Shown here: in pieces, positions 1-7,219 of the stretch
Layout of the letters: each line of letters begins with the position of its first letter
Numbering within the stretch: position 1 is the stretch's first letter
NCBI GenBank assembly: GCA_019359355.1
Contig: JAHHHM010000006.1
Coordinates: forward strand, 124,001 to 188,000
Source: Microcoleus vaginatus WJT46-NPBG5
Lineage (GTDB): Bacteria; Cyanobacteriota; Cyanobacteriia; Cyanobacteriales; Oscillatoriaceae
Length of the DNA stretch: 64,000 nt
Reading direction: 5' to 3'
Translations under genes and position numbers: made by a program
Notes under the pieces: model-generated
Told to the model about the DNA's origin: nothing
What the model saw: the letters and a program-made list of their open reading frames with translations, nothing else
Databases searched by the model: none

Positions 1-1346
1 CCGACCAGGTGAAGAAATCGCTGCAGGTCGGATCGCCCTTTCAGTGTGGCGTTACAGAAACACAGCAAAATATCTTTGATAGATTGATTTCCCCCGCTGG
101 CGTGATCTAGGTATCGCTCTATGCAATCCCAGTTACTGGCTTTCGGGTTGTGCTGCCTAGGTAACTGCCAAGTGAGCCGGTAACCTGGGGAGTGTGGCAA
201 CAGTTTGCCGGTTTCAACTTCCAAGCATCCGTTTTCAAAGGGCAGCAACTCTTTAGGTGATCGCTCCAACCATTTGCGAATGATTAGCAGACAGCGCAAC
301 TTTTTAACAATATTCACCACATAGCTATGGGAGCCGTAATCAGTTATCCCCTGACCGTCAAGAATCCCGGATACGATCGCTTCGATATATTCGTCTGTCT
401 CTGGCGACCACATACCCTCACAATCAGCGCCATAGCGCATCCACTGTCTAGACTCGTTGTTGTAGGCGAGTTGTTCGCGGTACCGCTCTGCTAGTTGACG
501 GGCGACTCTATCAGGGGGTGGAATTCTATCAGTTTTGTCTGATTCCTCTGACCGGCTTAACTGTTTTTCCCACGCCTCAATTGATTGCGCCTTGGCAAGA
601 ACTTCTTTTTTGAATTTATCAATGCCGTGTTCCTGTAAATAATCGTCAATCCCTTTGCCTTCTTCCACCTTCCAAAGTCCTGTAATGCTGTAGACAGGAA
701 CTTTAAATTTTTGCAGGTAACTGGCTAGTTTCTTCTGTGCCCAGTTAACGTTTTCGTTCGTCGCGGCGTCGGCATCAAATCCAAGGATAAAACCCAGCCC
801 AGCCTTGGCTAATTCTTCCAGTGCCGGCACCAAGTAACGTTTACCCTGAATGTCAGACTTGGCTGAACTCAGTCCCATTTCTACGCCCAGTAGAGCAACT
901 GTAGCGATGCCGGCAGAGCTGAGCGCGATCGCCTTAAAAAATCCCTCCGTAACAACTACGCAGGGATGCCCATCTATCTGGTAGCAGTGTCCCCTAAGCT
1001 TCTCTATGTCTTGCCAATAATCAAGCTCTAGCGGATTAATTGGCAGCATTGCATCATAATCACCCAAGGCACTGCGATACTTTGGTGCTTTTTTCTCGCC
1101 TTCACTTTTCCACGGCTTGTCAGGCTTGAATTGTCCCTGGATGCCGACACCTTCTAACCAGATACCGCTAGATTTAGCGGTGTATCCTAACAGGTGAGTG
1201 GCTACGGATTCATCAACTGATTTGCAGTTAATTTCTACCCAAGCAGCATCCAAACTTCGCTTGACGGTAAGCTCCTGGTAGTGTTGATCGTTCAAGCGAT
1301 CCACAATATGATATAAAGGCTTTGCAGTTAATATCTGGAGCTGCAT
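1..1346 (-). CDS. P4/D5-type primase-helicase, copy A, N-terminal half only (cut by window edge)
   Basis: First ~448 codons of the replication protein described at 20113-22836. The window edge falls just before the Walker A motif, so this part has the N-terminal region and the DUF3854 TOPRIM-like domain but not the helicase. An AGGAG ribosome site lies 8 bp before the ATG at 1346. The truncation comes from the window edge and is not a mutation. Confidence 0.85.
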   Translation of the reverse strand, partial: MQLQILTAKPLYHIVDRLNDQHYQELTVKRSLDAAWVEINCKSVDESVATHLLGYTAKSSGIWLEGVGIQGQFKPDKPWKSEGEKKAPKYRSALGDYDAMLPINPLELDYWQDIEKLRGHCYQIDGHPCVVVTEGFFKAIALSSAGIATVALLGVEMGLSSAKSDIQGKRYLVPALEELAKAGLGFILGFDADAATNENVNWAQKKLASYLQKFKVPVYSITGLWKVEEGKGIDDYLQEHGIDKFKKEVLAKAQSIEAWEKQLSRSEESDKTDRIPPPDRVARQLAERYREQLAYNNESRQWMRYGADCEGMWSPETDEYIEAIVSGILDGQGITDYGSHSYVVNIVKKLRCLLIIRKWLERSPKELLPFENGCLEVETGKLLPHSPGYRLTWQLPRQHNPKASNWDCIERYLDHASGGNQSIKDILLCFCNATLKGRSDLQRFLHLV

Positions 1347-1365
1347 TTGTTTACTCCTAAATAGT

Positions 1366-1410
1366 TAAAAACCACCTACATAAACCGTTAGCAGCGATTT
1401 ATGTAGGTGG
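1366..1410 (-). terminator. Hairpin and T-run between the SAP-like gene and the primase
   Basis: A perfect 13-bp inverted repeat (1372-1384 with 1398-1410, 13-nt loop) is followed on the minus strand by five T at 1371-1367. It sits just upstream of the primase ribosome site, so it could act as a partial terminator or attenuator within the leftward operon and limit primase expression. An origin-associated hairpin is the alternative. Confidence 0.6.
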
Positions 1411-1415
1411 GTTGT

Positions 1416-1610
1416 CTAAAGTTGATTAGTGGTTTCTTCGGGCGTTCTGATGTCAAAGCCTTCGGTGAGTAAAACCCACCGCCAAAGCTTATTCCACAAC
1501 TGGTCGAGGTCTAGGCCGCTGTAGCCGGTGACGCCTTTGCCCTTGGCGTACTCCCTAAGCTGCTTTAGATTGAGTTGATTGAAGTCCGGATAAGTCGGTT
1601 TGTAGCTCAT
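1416..1610 (-). CDS. Small SAP/Rho-N-like protein, copy A
   Basis: 64-residue protein. Residues ~13-45 (LNLKQLREYAKGKG, then a GYSGL turn and a second helix) resemble the helix-extension-helix of SAP or Rho N-terminal modules, which bind nucleic acid. Its start lies 56 bp inside the 3' end of the methyltransferase gene in another frame, so the two are probably translationally linked. A hairpin separates it from the primase. The function is unknown; a DNA-binding helper for replication or methylation is an inference. Confidence 0.6.
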   Translation of the reverse strand: MSYKPTYPDFNQLNLKQLREYAKGKGVTGYSGLDLDQLWNKLWRWVLLTEGFDIRTPEETTNQL

Positions 1611-2262
1611 GGTTAAAATCCAGGTAATTTAACATTTGACCCGCAATCCATTCAGTAAACGCCGGCGGGATACATTGAGCGATTTCATCCCGGTTCATCC
1701 AAGGGACGCCCATCGCTTGACGGTAAACATCTAGCCCTGAGAAGTGGCCAGCCGGCCTAGCCAAAAGTCTTGTCTCCTCTGGCTTCCTGCCACATTTCTG
1801 AGTTCTTAGATTTGTGTGGCACGGTGACGGCGAGAGAATAATAGGCCGACATTCAAACAAGCGATGTCCGTGCATAGGAATCTCGAAGTTTAACCCGCAC
1901 AATGTGACAGGGAATTCCAGGGGGGCACCTACGACATTTTCAATGCAGTAAGGTTTTCCTGAAGCCTTAAACCGGCTCCTCGTTGCCTGAATAAAGCAGG
2001 CGTATTCTTTGGCCGTGACAGCCTTTAAAATACTGTGCTGCTGGCAAAGCGGACTGGCGTGCAAAAAGTCAAATTGATGTCCATACTTGTCGAAGTATTC
2101 CAGCGCATCTCCCTGGTGAAAGGTGAAAGGATATCGGGGCTGAGCGTGAATATCAACCCCCGTAATCTCAACATTGAAACCGGCCTCAGAGAAGCCCTGG
2201 AAGTAGCCGGTAGCCGCACCGCCAGCCCCGCAAAAAAGATCAAGAACTTTGATTTTCCTCAT
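1555..2262 (-). CDS. Short C5-cytosine DNA methyltransferase-like protein, copy A
   Basis: 235 residues with the main C5-methyltransferase motifs: SAM-binding DLFCGAGG (8-15), a catalytic-loop SPLCQ with Cys73 (the usual form is PPCQ), ENV (108-110) and a C-terminal motif X-like segment with IPPAFTEWIAGQML. It is well short of typical ~320-400-residue enzymes and has little room for a target-recognition domain, as in some orphan phage enzymes. No restriction endonuclease is nearby, so self-protection of element DNA is more likely than a complete restriction system. The stop of the upstream gene lies 2 bp away, which fits coupled translation. Confidence 0.8.
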   Translation of the reverse strand: MRKIKVLDLFCGAGGAATGYFQGFSEAGFNVEITGVDIHAQPRYPFTFHQGDALEYFDKYGHQFDFLHASPLCQQHSILKAVTAKEYACFIQATRSRFKASGKPYCIENVVGAPLEFPVTLCGLNFEIPMHGHRLFECRPIILSPSPCHTNLRTQKCGRKPEETRLLARPAGHFSGLDVYRQAMGVPWMNRDEIAQCIPPAFTEWIAGQMLNYLDFNHELQTDLSGLQSTQSKAA

Positions 2263-2264
2263 GA

Positions 2265-2657
2265 TTAAAAGGGAATCTCATCTAAGGGAGAATCATCATT
2301 TTTCGATGGGAAAATTAGCGGCCTAGCCACCGGCAGCAGCATCGCGATCGCGCGCTGCATTGCCTCACTTTTTTCTCGATGAGTGCCATCCGCAGAAACT
2401 CGGCTCAGTCCCTCAGAAAGGTTGAAGGCGAGCTGCCGGCACTCCGTGAGCTGTTTTCGTAGCATCTCGATTTTCTGAAGGTGCTCCTTGGTAAAAGCCT
2501 GTTTCAGGTGAGCTGCACACTTCGCCAAAACTTCGCGTTCATTTTCCTGTAATGAGTCGAAAGGCGCTTGAAAAATATCCTTGTATTCTGTTAGGCCATA
2601 CCACTCACTGAGAGCGGCATAGAGTTGCTTGGCTAATTGTGGATCGCTATCTTTCAT
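2265..2657 (-). CDS. Hypothetical helical protein, copy A
   Basis: 130 residues from the ATG at 2657, which overlaps the end of the preceding gene by 11 bp; a longer reading from 2804 would lie almost wholly inside that gene. The middle is charged and helical (residues ~28-85) and the C-terminus is acidic and ends DEIPF. That tail resembles the acidic tip of single-stranded DNA-binding proteins, but no OB fold is visible. Part of the leftward operon, family not recognised. Confidence 0.6.
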   Translation of the reverse strand: MKDSDPQLAKQLYAALSEWYGLTEYKDIFQAPFDSLQENEREVLAKCAAHLKQAFTKEHLQKIEMLRKQLTECRQLAFNLSEGLSRVSADGTHREKSEAMQRAIAMLLPVARPLIFPSKNDDSPLDEIPF

Positions 2658-3180
2658 CGCTGCCCCTCTCATTCGCAAGTTGGGCGGCAGCAATATCTGC
2701 GATCGCTTGCCAGCAATCTGCCGGCGAAAGTTCAAGGTCATCAAGGGCATCGAGGTCAAATCCCTGCGATTCATCCAGCCTGAAGCCTTTGGGCAGTGAG
2801 GCATAGAATGGGCCTATACCATAGGTTGCGTGAAAGTTTAAACCGGCAATCAAACCGGCTCTTTCGTGAATTTTCAGCCGACAGCCAGCTTCCCCGATTA
2901 CTGCCCACAACTGGTTGAGTTCGGGTGAGGTAATAGTTTGGGTATCTTCCAGATATTTATCGGCAATTAGCCCTGCTATGCGTCCTCCGCATCTATTGAG
3001 GATTTCGCGCTCCTCTGCATCCAGCTCCTTAAAGGGCGGCACATTATCCCAGGGAATTTCCCCTAGGTTGATTACCCAATCCTTGAGCCTGGTGTAAACA
3101 AGTTCTGCTAGTGGGTGAGGCTCTTTGGGCATAGATACTTCGGTGAGCACAATAATTTGATCCTCGGAGTTCTCAGTCAT
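2647..3180 (-). CDS. Hypothetical protein, paralogue 1, copy A
   Basis: 177 residues, unrecognised family. Two segments match the neighbouring gene at 3173-3706: an LWAVIGEAGCRL-type block and the C-terminal LSPADCWQAIADIAAAQL block, which reads LSERDCWQVISEIAATQL in the partner. The genes overlap by 8 bp. An ancient tandem duplication within the operon is likely, and the role is unknown. Confidence 0.65.
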   Translation of the reverse strand: MTENSEDQIIVLTEVSMPKEPHPLAELVYTRLKDWVINLGEIPWDNVPPFKELDAEEREILNRCGGRIAGLIADKYLEDTQTITSPELNQLWAVIGEAGCRLKIHERAGLIAGLNFHATYGIGPFYASLPKGFRLDESQGFDLDALDDLELSPADCWQAIADIAAAQLANERGSDER

Positions 3181-3706
3181 TGCTCACCCCTCTTGCAAGT
3201 TGAGTCGCAGCAATCTCGGAAATGACCTGCCAGCAATCGCGCTCTGATAAAGTAATGGCGCTAAATACTTCCTCTAAGTTGTCGGCTGTAATAGGTGGGA
3301 TAGTATTAGGCATTTCTGCAAGATTCCCTTTATCCCATTGGCTGCTGAGAGTTGACCAAAGGCTTAACTTTGCAAAAGAAGGTGGACTTTGTTTCCAGGC
3401 AAGATTTGATAAAGCCTCAACGAAAGCTAGCTTGTTGAAAAAATTCAACCGACTCCCCCCAACTCCGATCACAGACCAGAGCCGTTCGAGTGATTCTGAA
3501 GTTTCCCGCTCGCCGGCATCGGCAGCTAACTTGAATTTTTCTAAAGCCAAATGCTCGGCCTCTTCCTGGGTAAATGCCTCCACAGCCACCGGCGTGATTA
3601 GCTCGGTGACGATGTCGATCACGTATTCCTGCTTGAAAGCCTGGGCGTAAATTTTCTGGAGGCCGGATATTTCCTCCATGAGTTCCTTTGATGGTTCGTT
3701 AGTCAT
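3173..3706 (-). CDS. Hypothetical protein, paralogue 2, copy A
   Basis: 177 residues, related to the next gene through its LWSVIGVGGSRL and DCWQVISEIAATQLA segments. The N-terminal half is acidic and helical. The start overlaps the end of the zinc-ribbon gene by 4 bp, so the small genes of this arm form a tightly packed operon. Function unknown. Confidence 0.65.
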   Translation of the reverse strand: MTNEPSKELMEEISGLQKIYAQAFKQEYVIDIVTELITPVAVEAFTQEEAEHLALEKFKLAADAGERETSESLERLWSVIGVGGSRLNFFNKLAFVEALSNLAWKQSPPSFAKLSLWSTLSSQWDKGNLAEMPNTIPPITADNLEEVFSAITLSERDCWQVISEIAATQLARGVSND

Positions 3707-3894
3707 TCCTCTTCCTCATCAATTTGATAGTATTCGGCGTGGGCAGAGTGGCCAAAGTCTCTGATATATTCCCGCTCGCCTCTGTGGTATTCCTCCGCGG
3801 CATCAAGTCTCTCTGGGTTGCAAGAGTCGCACCAAGAGTCGTGCTCATCAATGCAAAGCTCTTGACCGCAGCGGGGACAGTGTGTGTCGTGCAT
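3703..3894 (-). CDS. Small zinc-ribbon protein, copy A
   Basis: 63 residues from the ATG at 3894. A GGGGGAG ribosome site lies ~12 nt upstream; a TTG one codon earlier is possible. Two CxxC pairs (C6/C9 and C22/C25) would bind one zinc ion, and an acidic tail follows. It is the first gene of the leftward operon, where small DNA-binding or transcription-modulating phage proteins are common. The exact role is unknown. Confidence 0.65.
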   Translation of the reverse strand: MHDTHCPRCGQELCIDEHDSWCDSCNPERLDAAEEYHRGEREYIRDFGHSAHAEYYQIDEEEE

Positions 3895-3897
3895 CAA

Positions 3898-4242
3898 TGC
3901 AAAGCTCCCCCTATGTAAGAAACTGGGGCGGATTGTGCCCCAGTACCAAACCTCGTTGCAGCAGTAACCATTAGCTTTGGAGCGTACTTAGTTCATAAAA
4001 CCTCCTTGGTAAGTGGACACTTCGAGCGGTCACAGCCTTAAGGGGTAATAACCCCTTAGCAAGCTGAGCCATTAGCTCTATGCTGATTTTCTTGAAAGTA
4101 AATACGGCTTTCCGGCTTTTGCGACGCTGCGACTCATAAAGCTTACGGAGTGCCGGTTTACTCGGTTTCGGACATCTGTTTCGTGATTTGATGCAACAAG
4201 GTAGGTGGCACCCTACCTTGTTTTTTTATCAGGAGCGTTGCT
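3898..4242. other. Structured non-coding control region, copy A
   Basis: About 345 bp without a convincing gene. It holds a perfect 8-bp hairpin at 3922-3944 in the leader of the leftward operon, a perfect 8-bp stem with a 4-nt loop at 4039-4058, and a rightward terminator at 4197-4227. A strong leftward Shine-Dalgarno (4007-4001) is followed by the minimal reading frame ATG AAC TAA (3996-3988). A 33-codon leftward frame (4072-3971) is possible but weakly supported. The region probably carries the leftward promoter and perhaps a small RNA. Confidence 0.55.
4197..4227 (+). terminator. Rightward intrinsic terminator before the repressor gene, copy A
   Basis: The 9-bp stem CAAGGTAGG (4197-4205) pairs with CCTACCTTG (4212-4220) and is followed by seven T (4221-4227). 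No rightward gene lies upstream, so it either ends a small RNA made from the control region or insulates the repressor promoter. Confidence 0.75.
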
Positions 4243-4287
4243 TGTAAGGTTGACCTTACATTAGAATGGTGACAGGTTAACCTTACA
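4238..4287 (+). promoter_or_regulatory. Repressor promoter with operators O1 and O2, copy A
   Basis: A -35 box TTGCTT (4238-4243), an 18-nt spacer and a -10 box TAGAAT (4262-4267). O1, TGTAAGGTTGACCTTACA (4243-4260), fills the spacer and is an 8+2+8 inverted repeat. O2 (4270-4287) matches O1 at 15 of 18 positions and covers the expected start point. A further half-site (TGTAAGG, 4296-4302) lies at the ribosome site. This indicates autorepression by the XRE protein encoded just downstream. Confidence 0.7.
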
Positions 4288-4305
4288 CTGTCAAGTGTAA
4301 GGGGC

Positions 4306-4569
4306 ATGGCAAAGAGGTCAAGGTTGATGAGTCTCTTAGAACGTAGGGGTTTAACTCAGGAACAATTTGCAGATAGGGTCGGAGAAGCCTGGAAGAGTGT
4401 ATCGGGACGCCAGTTATCTCGCCAAGCTGTTAGTGCGTGGATAAATGGCCGTGCTGTGCCTAAGCTTTCACCAGCGGAAACTCTGGTAATTATGGAAATT
4501 TTGGGCTGTACGCTTACCGAACTAGCGTTTGCCTTTTTGCGTGAAAACAACTCTGAAGAAAATTTATAA
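4306..4569 (+). CDS. XRE-family (Cro/CI-type) repressor, copy A
   Basis: 87 residues, almost entirely a helix-turn-helix: LTQEQFADRVG, an insertion, then QLSRQAVSAWINGRAVPKLSP as the recognition region. No dimerisation or LexA-like cleavage domain follows, so induction would not use RecA-type self-cleavage. Matching 18-bp palindromes lie in the promoter before and after the gene, which suggests it controls both itself and the rightward arm. Probable lysogeny regulator. Confidence 0.8.
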   Translation: MAKRSRLMSLLERRGLTQEQFADRVGEAWKSVSGRQLSRQAVSAWINGRAVPKLSPAETLVIMEILGCTLTELAFAFLRENNSEENL

Positions 4570-4574
4570 GTGGG

Positions 4575-4603
4575 TTGACAATGTAAAGTCAACCTTACAT
4601 AAT
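4575..4603 (+). promoter_or_regulatory. Rightward promoter with operator O3, copy A
   Basis: TTGACA (4575-4580), a 17-nt spacer and CATAAT (4598-4603) make a good sigma-70-type promoter. O3 (4582-4599) occupies the spacer and matches O1 at 15 of 18 positions. Repressor bound here should block the rightward arm. The design mirrors the repressor promoter upstream. Confidence 0.7.
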
Positions 4604-4637
4604 AACTAAAGAGGACGGGTTAACAGGAGGAAAACCC

Positions 4638-4715
4638 ATGAGCAGCCGGGGCAACTTAGCCTCAAGCTTCCTTAAACGATTTGAACCATCTGCCGGTAAC
4701 TTTACTGAACCTTGA
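4638..4715 (+). CDS. 25-residue leader peptide ORF, copy A
   Basis: Short frame beginning MSSRGNLASSFLKRFEPSAG, with an excellent GGAGG site (4626-4630) 7 nt before the ATG. It is the first frame after the operator-controlled promoter. It could be a leader peptide or a small early regulator; its composition gives no family. Confidence 0.4.
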   Translation: MSSRGNLASSFLKRFEPSAGNFTEP

Positions 4716-4867
4716 AAACTAAATATGCACCCCTACGCCTTCCCTGGTCTGGGGTGCAACGTCAAATGAGCGCCGGTTGCTTTACCCAAAGTTCAGCAAT
4801 AGTACCGGCAAGCTTTTCACTAAATGCTGAGAAGATGCCAACAGCAAGCAATTAATCAGTATTACCT

Positions 4868-5392
4868 GTGAAAAGTTCAAACCTCAAATCGTTCTGGCCT
4901 ACATGGCTTCCATATCCATCAGCATGGATAGAAGCATTAATCCTTGCCGCAATGATGATTCCCTTGGGGTACAGCCTTCAACAGTTTGTAGTGATAGCAA
5001 CTGGCGCTGCACTGATAACAAACAACCTAGGAATAACATTCTTTTTCCTAGTAATTGGATACATCTTGCCGTTCGTGGGATTTGCTTACATTCATAGTTA
5101 TCTCTGGGGAAATAGCCCTGATACTTGGCCAAAAAGTCTCCCCGCACCTCGAAGCATCTTTGAAAGTTTTTACGCCCTGAGCAGTAACTTCATTGCCACG
5201 CTCGCAGCCGTAACAGTTCTGCTGTTTATCATAAATCCGGAGAAAAATTACACCAAAGAAGGGCTAGAAGTATTAAGTGCAATAGCGGGAACTCTCTGGT
5301 TGATTGTCGCCGCCTACCTCTGCCAAGTAAAACGATGGATATGGAAAGGAATGGAGCTGGAGCTACGCAAAAAGCAAAGTTACCGACCGTGA
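4868..5392 (+). CDS. Multi-pass membrane protein, copy A
   Basis: 174 residues with about four hydrophobic segments (~18-38, ~46-76, ~104-124 and ~134-154) and a basic C-terminus. The GTG at 4868 is the best in-frame start, without a clear ribosome site. An intrinsic terminator follows. It is the first sizeable gene after the rightward promoter, a place where phages keep exclusion or host-takeover proteins. That role is inference and the family is unrecognised. Confidence 0.6.
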   Translation: MKSSNLKSFWPTWLPYPSAWIEALILAAMMIPLGYSLQQFVVIATGAALITNNLGITFFFLVIGYILPFVGFAYIHSYLWGNSPDTWPKSLPAPRSIFESFYALSSNFIATLAAVTVLLFIINPEKNYTKEGLEVLSAIAGTLWLIVAAYLCQVKRWIWKGMELELRKKQSYRP

Positions 5393-5418
5393 ACAATCAA
5401 ACCAAAAAAAACCAAAAG

Positions 5419-5442
5419 CCAGGGCTTAGACCCTGGTTTTTT
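5419..5442 (+). terminator. Intrinsic terminator after the membrane-protein gene, copy A
   Basis: CCAGGG (5419-5424), a 6-nt loop, CCCTGG (5431-5436) and six T. It separates the early membrane protein from the genes starting at 5515. Confidence 0.8.
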
Positions 5443-5514
5443 ATTGCCTGACGAGGAGGAAAGCACAAAGCAGCCGGTTGAATCGGAACTTGATGAATTT
5501 AGGAGGGAGTAACT

Positions 5515-5817
5515 ATGGCACTTGGACTATCTTCTGATGATTTCGCCTTTGCGGCTAGCGCACCCGAAGGTGCGGACTGGCAAGAGGGATTAAGTAAGCG
5601 CGAGTATTTTGCAATAAAAATCATGGGGGCGATCATATCGAATAGAGGCATTTCGACCGCAAATATAGAAGGCATGGAAGGTCATGCTCGAAATGTTGCT
5701 ACTCACGCACTGATTTATGCTGACGCACTGATGGAAGCTTTGAGCAAGCCCACAGTAAAAACTCAGGAGCCGCCCACAGAAAGCTATGAGGAGTTAGTAG
5801 AATCGAAAAACTTTTAA
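5515..5817 (+). CDS. Small phage-type hypothetical protein, copy A
   Basis: 100 residues with a strong AGGAGGG ribosome site. The layout GLSKREYFAIKIM, then THALIYADALMEAL, resembles a common class of small phage proteins with a Y/FxAxKxM opening and an A-x-x-YADA-x-ME helix. That family has no known activity. It heads the next rightward gene group. Confidence 0.65.
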   Translation: MALGLSSDDFAFAASAPEGADWQEGLSKREYFAIKIMGAIISNRGISTANIEGMEGHARNVATHALIYADALMEALSKPTVKTQEPPTESYEELVESKNF

Positions 5818-5825
5818 GTACGCCT

Positions 5826-6044
5826 GTGCCTTGCCAATGCAAGGAATGCGAACCCGAAGACGTTTTCAAATGCAAAGGTTGTCAGCGCTTAGTCCCTTAC
5901 TGCTGGGGTGCGGCTGATAGATATTACGACTACTGTGATGAATGCGCCGTGAAACTAATGGATGAAGAAAAGGAGGATTTTAAAGTAGTAATATTCCCGA
6001 AAACTAAAAAGGTGAAAGCAATTAAACGAGGTAAGCAATGGTAG
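5826..6044 (+). CDS. Cysteine-rich zinc-finger protein, copy A
   Basis: 72 residues from a GTG start. Eight cysteines in the first 40 residues (C3, C5, C8, C16, C19, C26, C37, C40) suggest one or two structural zinc sites, followed by a lysine-rich tail suited to nucleic-acid binding. The stop overlaps the next start at 6038 by 7 bp. Function unknown. Confidence 0.6.
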   Translation: MPCQCKECEPEDVFKCKGCQRLVPYCWGAADRYYDYCDECAVKLMDEEKEDFKVVIFPKTKKVKAIKRGKQW

Positions 6045-6949
6045 AACTTGAATCCAGGACACTCACAGAACTCAAAGCTTTATGTCGCGAATATTCCTGC
6101 TTTAAAGGATATTCGTTCTTCACGAGAAAAGCTGATTTGATTGATTTCATGGCAAATCGGATCGCCACGCTAGCTGAAGTGACAGGGGTAGTGATGCCGG
6201 TTCCCGTGCCTATTTCCCAGGTTACGATTTCGGGGTTTGTCGCAGAGCCGGCACCAAAAGAGCCGGTGCCCTTTGAGGAAGAACCGGAAGAGCAACCCGA
6301 CGAATGGGTAGACCCAGACGATCAACTTTCCGAAACCCCAGTTGAGGAGTATTGCCCTCATTGCGAAAGTGAAGCAATCAAATTAATCGGAGTAGATGGT
6401 GATGTGTGGCGGTGCAGTCGATGCTCTGCTATCGGCTACACCGGCGATTTAGCAGAAGGCGTTGAGCGATATGCCCCAGATCCATTTGTACTGTTCGACA
6501 GCAGTGAGGAATCTAAGCGAATGAATGAATGGCACCAAAGACAGGCGAGGTACGCGCTGGAGAAAGCAGCTCTAGAGGCATTTAAAAAAGTTGCGCCGGC
6601 ATGGATTCAGGCGGCAGATTTTCAGGATTTAATTAAGCGAAAGCTAAGCGAGGCAATCTTTTACAACAAAATTGATTGTTTCTCTCATCGGTATATGCCG
6701 GAGTTTTTCCGCCGGTGTCTTGGCGCTTACCCGTTCAATGTGCGAACGCCGCAACTCCAAGACCTTTGGAGCAACGAAGGGCGAAAGTTACTTGAAGAAA
6801 TAGTCACTTGCGAAAGGGATTTTCCTTCCGCTCACTACCGGATAGCCGTGAAGCGCCCTAGTATCCGGGTGCCGATTGCTGCCATTGCCAAAGATGGGGA
6901 AAGCGATCGGCGCGGCGGCGACCCACGGCGAAACATTGCTCAACCATAA
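6038..6949 (+). CDS. SAP-like and zinc-ribbon DNA-binding protein, copy A
   Basis: 303 residues. Residues ~8-40 look like a SAP/HeH module (LTELKALCREYS, then FTRKADLIDFM). An acidic proline-rich linker (~70-105) follows, then a zinc ribbon with C106/C109 and C126/C129, and a C-terminal part of mixed alpha/beta character. The combination suggests a DNA-binding or transcription-related protein, possibly a late-gene activator. No family was recognised. Confidence 0.6.
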   Translation: MVELESRTLTELKALCREYSCFKGYSFFTRKADLIDFMANRIATLAEVTGVVMPVPVPISQVTISGFVAEPAPKEPVPFEEEPEEQPDEWVDPDDQLSETPVEEYCPHCESEAIKLIGVDGDVWRCSRCSAIGYTGDLAEGVERYAPDPFVLFDSSEESKRMNEWHQRQARYALEKAALEAFKKVAPAWIQAADFQDLIKRKLSEAIFYNKIDCFSHRYMPEFFRRCLGAYPFNVRTPQLQDLWSNEGRKLLEEIVTCERDFPSAHYRIAVKRPSIRVPIAAIAKDGESDRRGGDPRRNIAQP

Positions 6950-7026
6950 TTAGAAGCCGACACGGAGCTACGAACTCTGTGCCGGCCTATCTATCCACTA
7001 TCCAGTTAAGGGAGAGTACATCAATT

Positions 7027-7158
7027 ATGACAGTTCTCGATATCGCTACATATAGCGTGATTATTTCCGCTGTATTAGGGCTGCTACTGATGCCGGCAGC
7101 CAAGCAAACCCACATTGAGATCAACACCTGTATAGGCTACTGCCCAGCAGCAAAATAA
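7027..7158 (+). CDS. 43-residue single-pass membrane peptide, copy A
   Basis: An ATG at 7027 with GGGAGA ~8 nt upstream. One hydrophobic helix (~residues 4-24) is followed by a short tail with two cysteines. A 13-bp direct repeat (7040-7052 and 7197-7209) has one copy inside the gene and one after it. The size and single helix would suit a small virion membrane protein or a holin-like peptide. It is too short for a family call. Confidence 0.5.
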   Translation: MTVLDIATYSVIISAVLGLLLMPAAKQTHIEINTCIGYCPAAK

Positions 7159-7219
7159 TCTGTTCCGTAGCGCTCTGGAGCGATTCAGGGCGCTATATAT
7201 CGCTACATAACAGGTAAAA

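Noticed and set aside
3222-3650. 142-codon rightward frame
   Set aside because: It lies fully opposite paralogue 2, whose frame has coupled neighbours and a paralogue; the rightward frame has neither.
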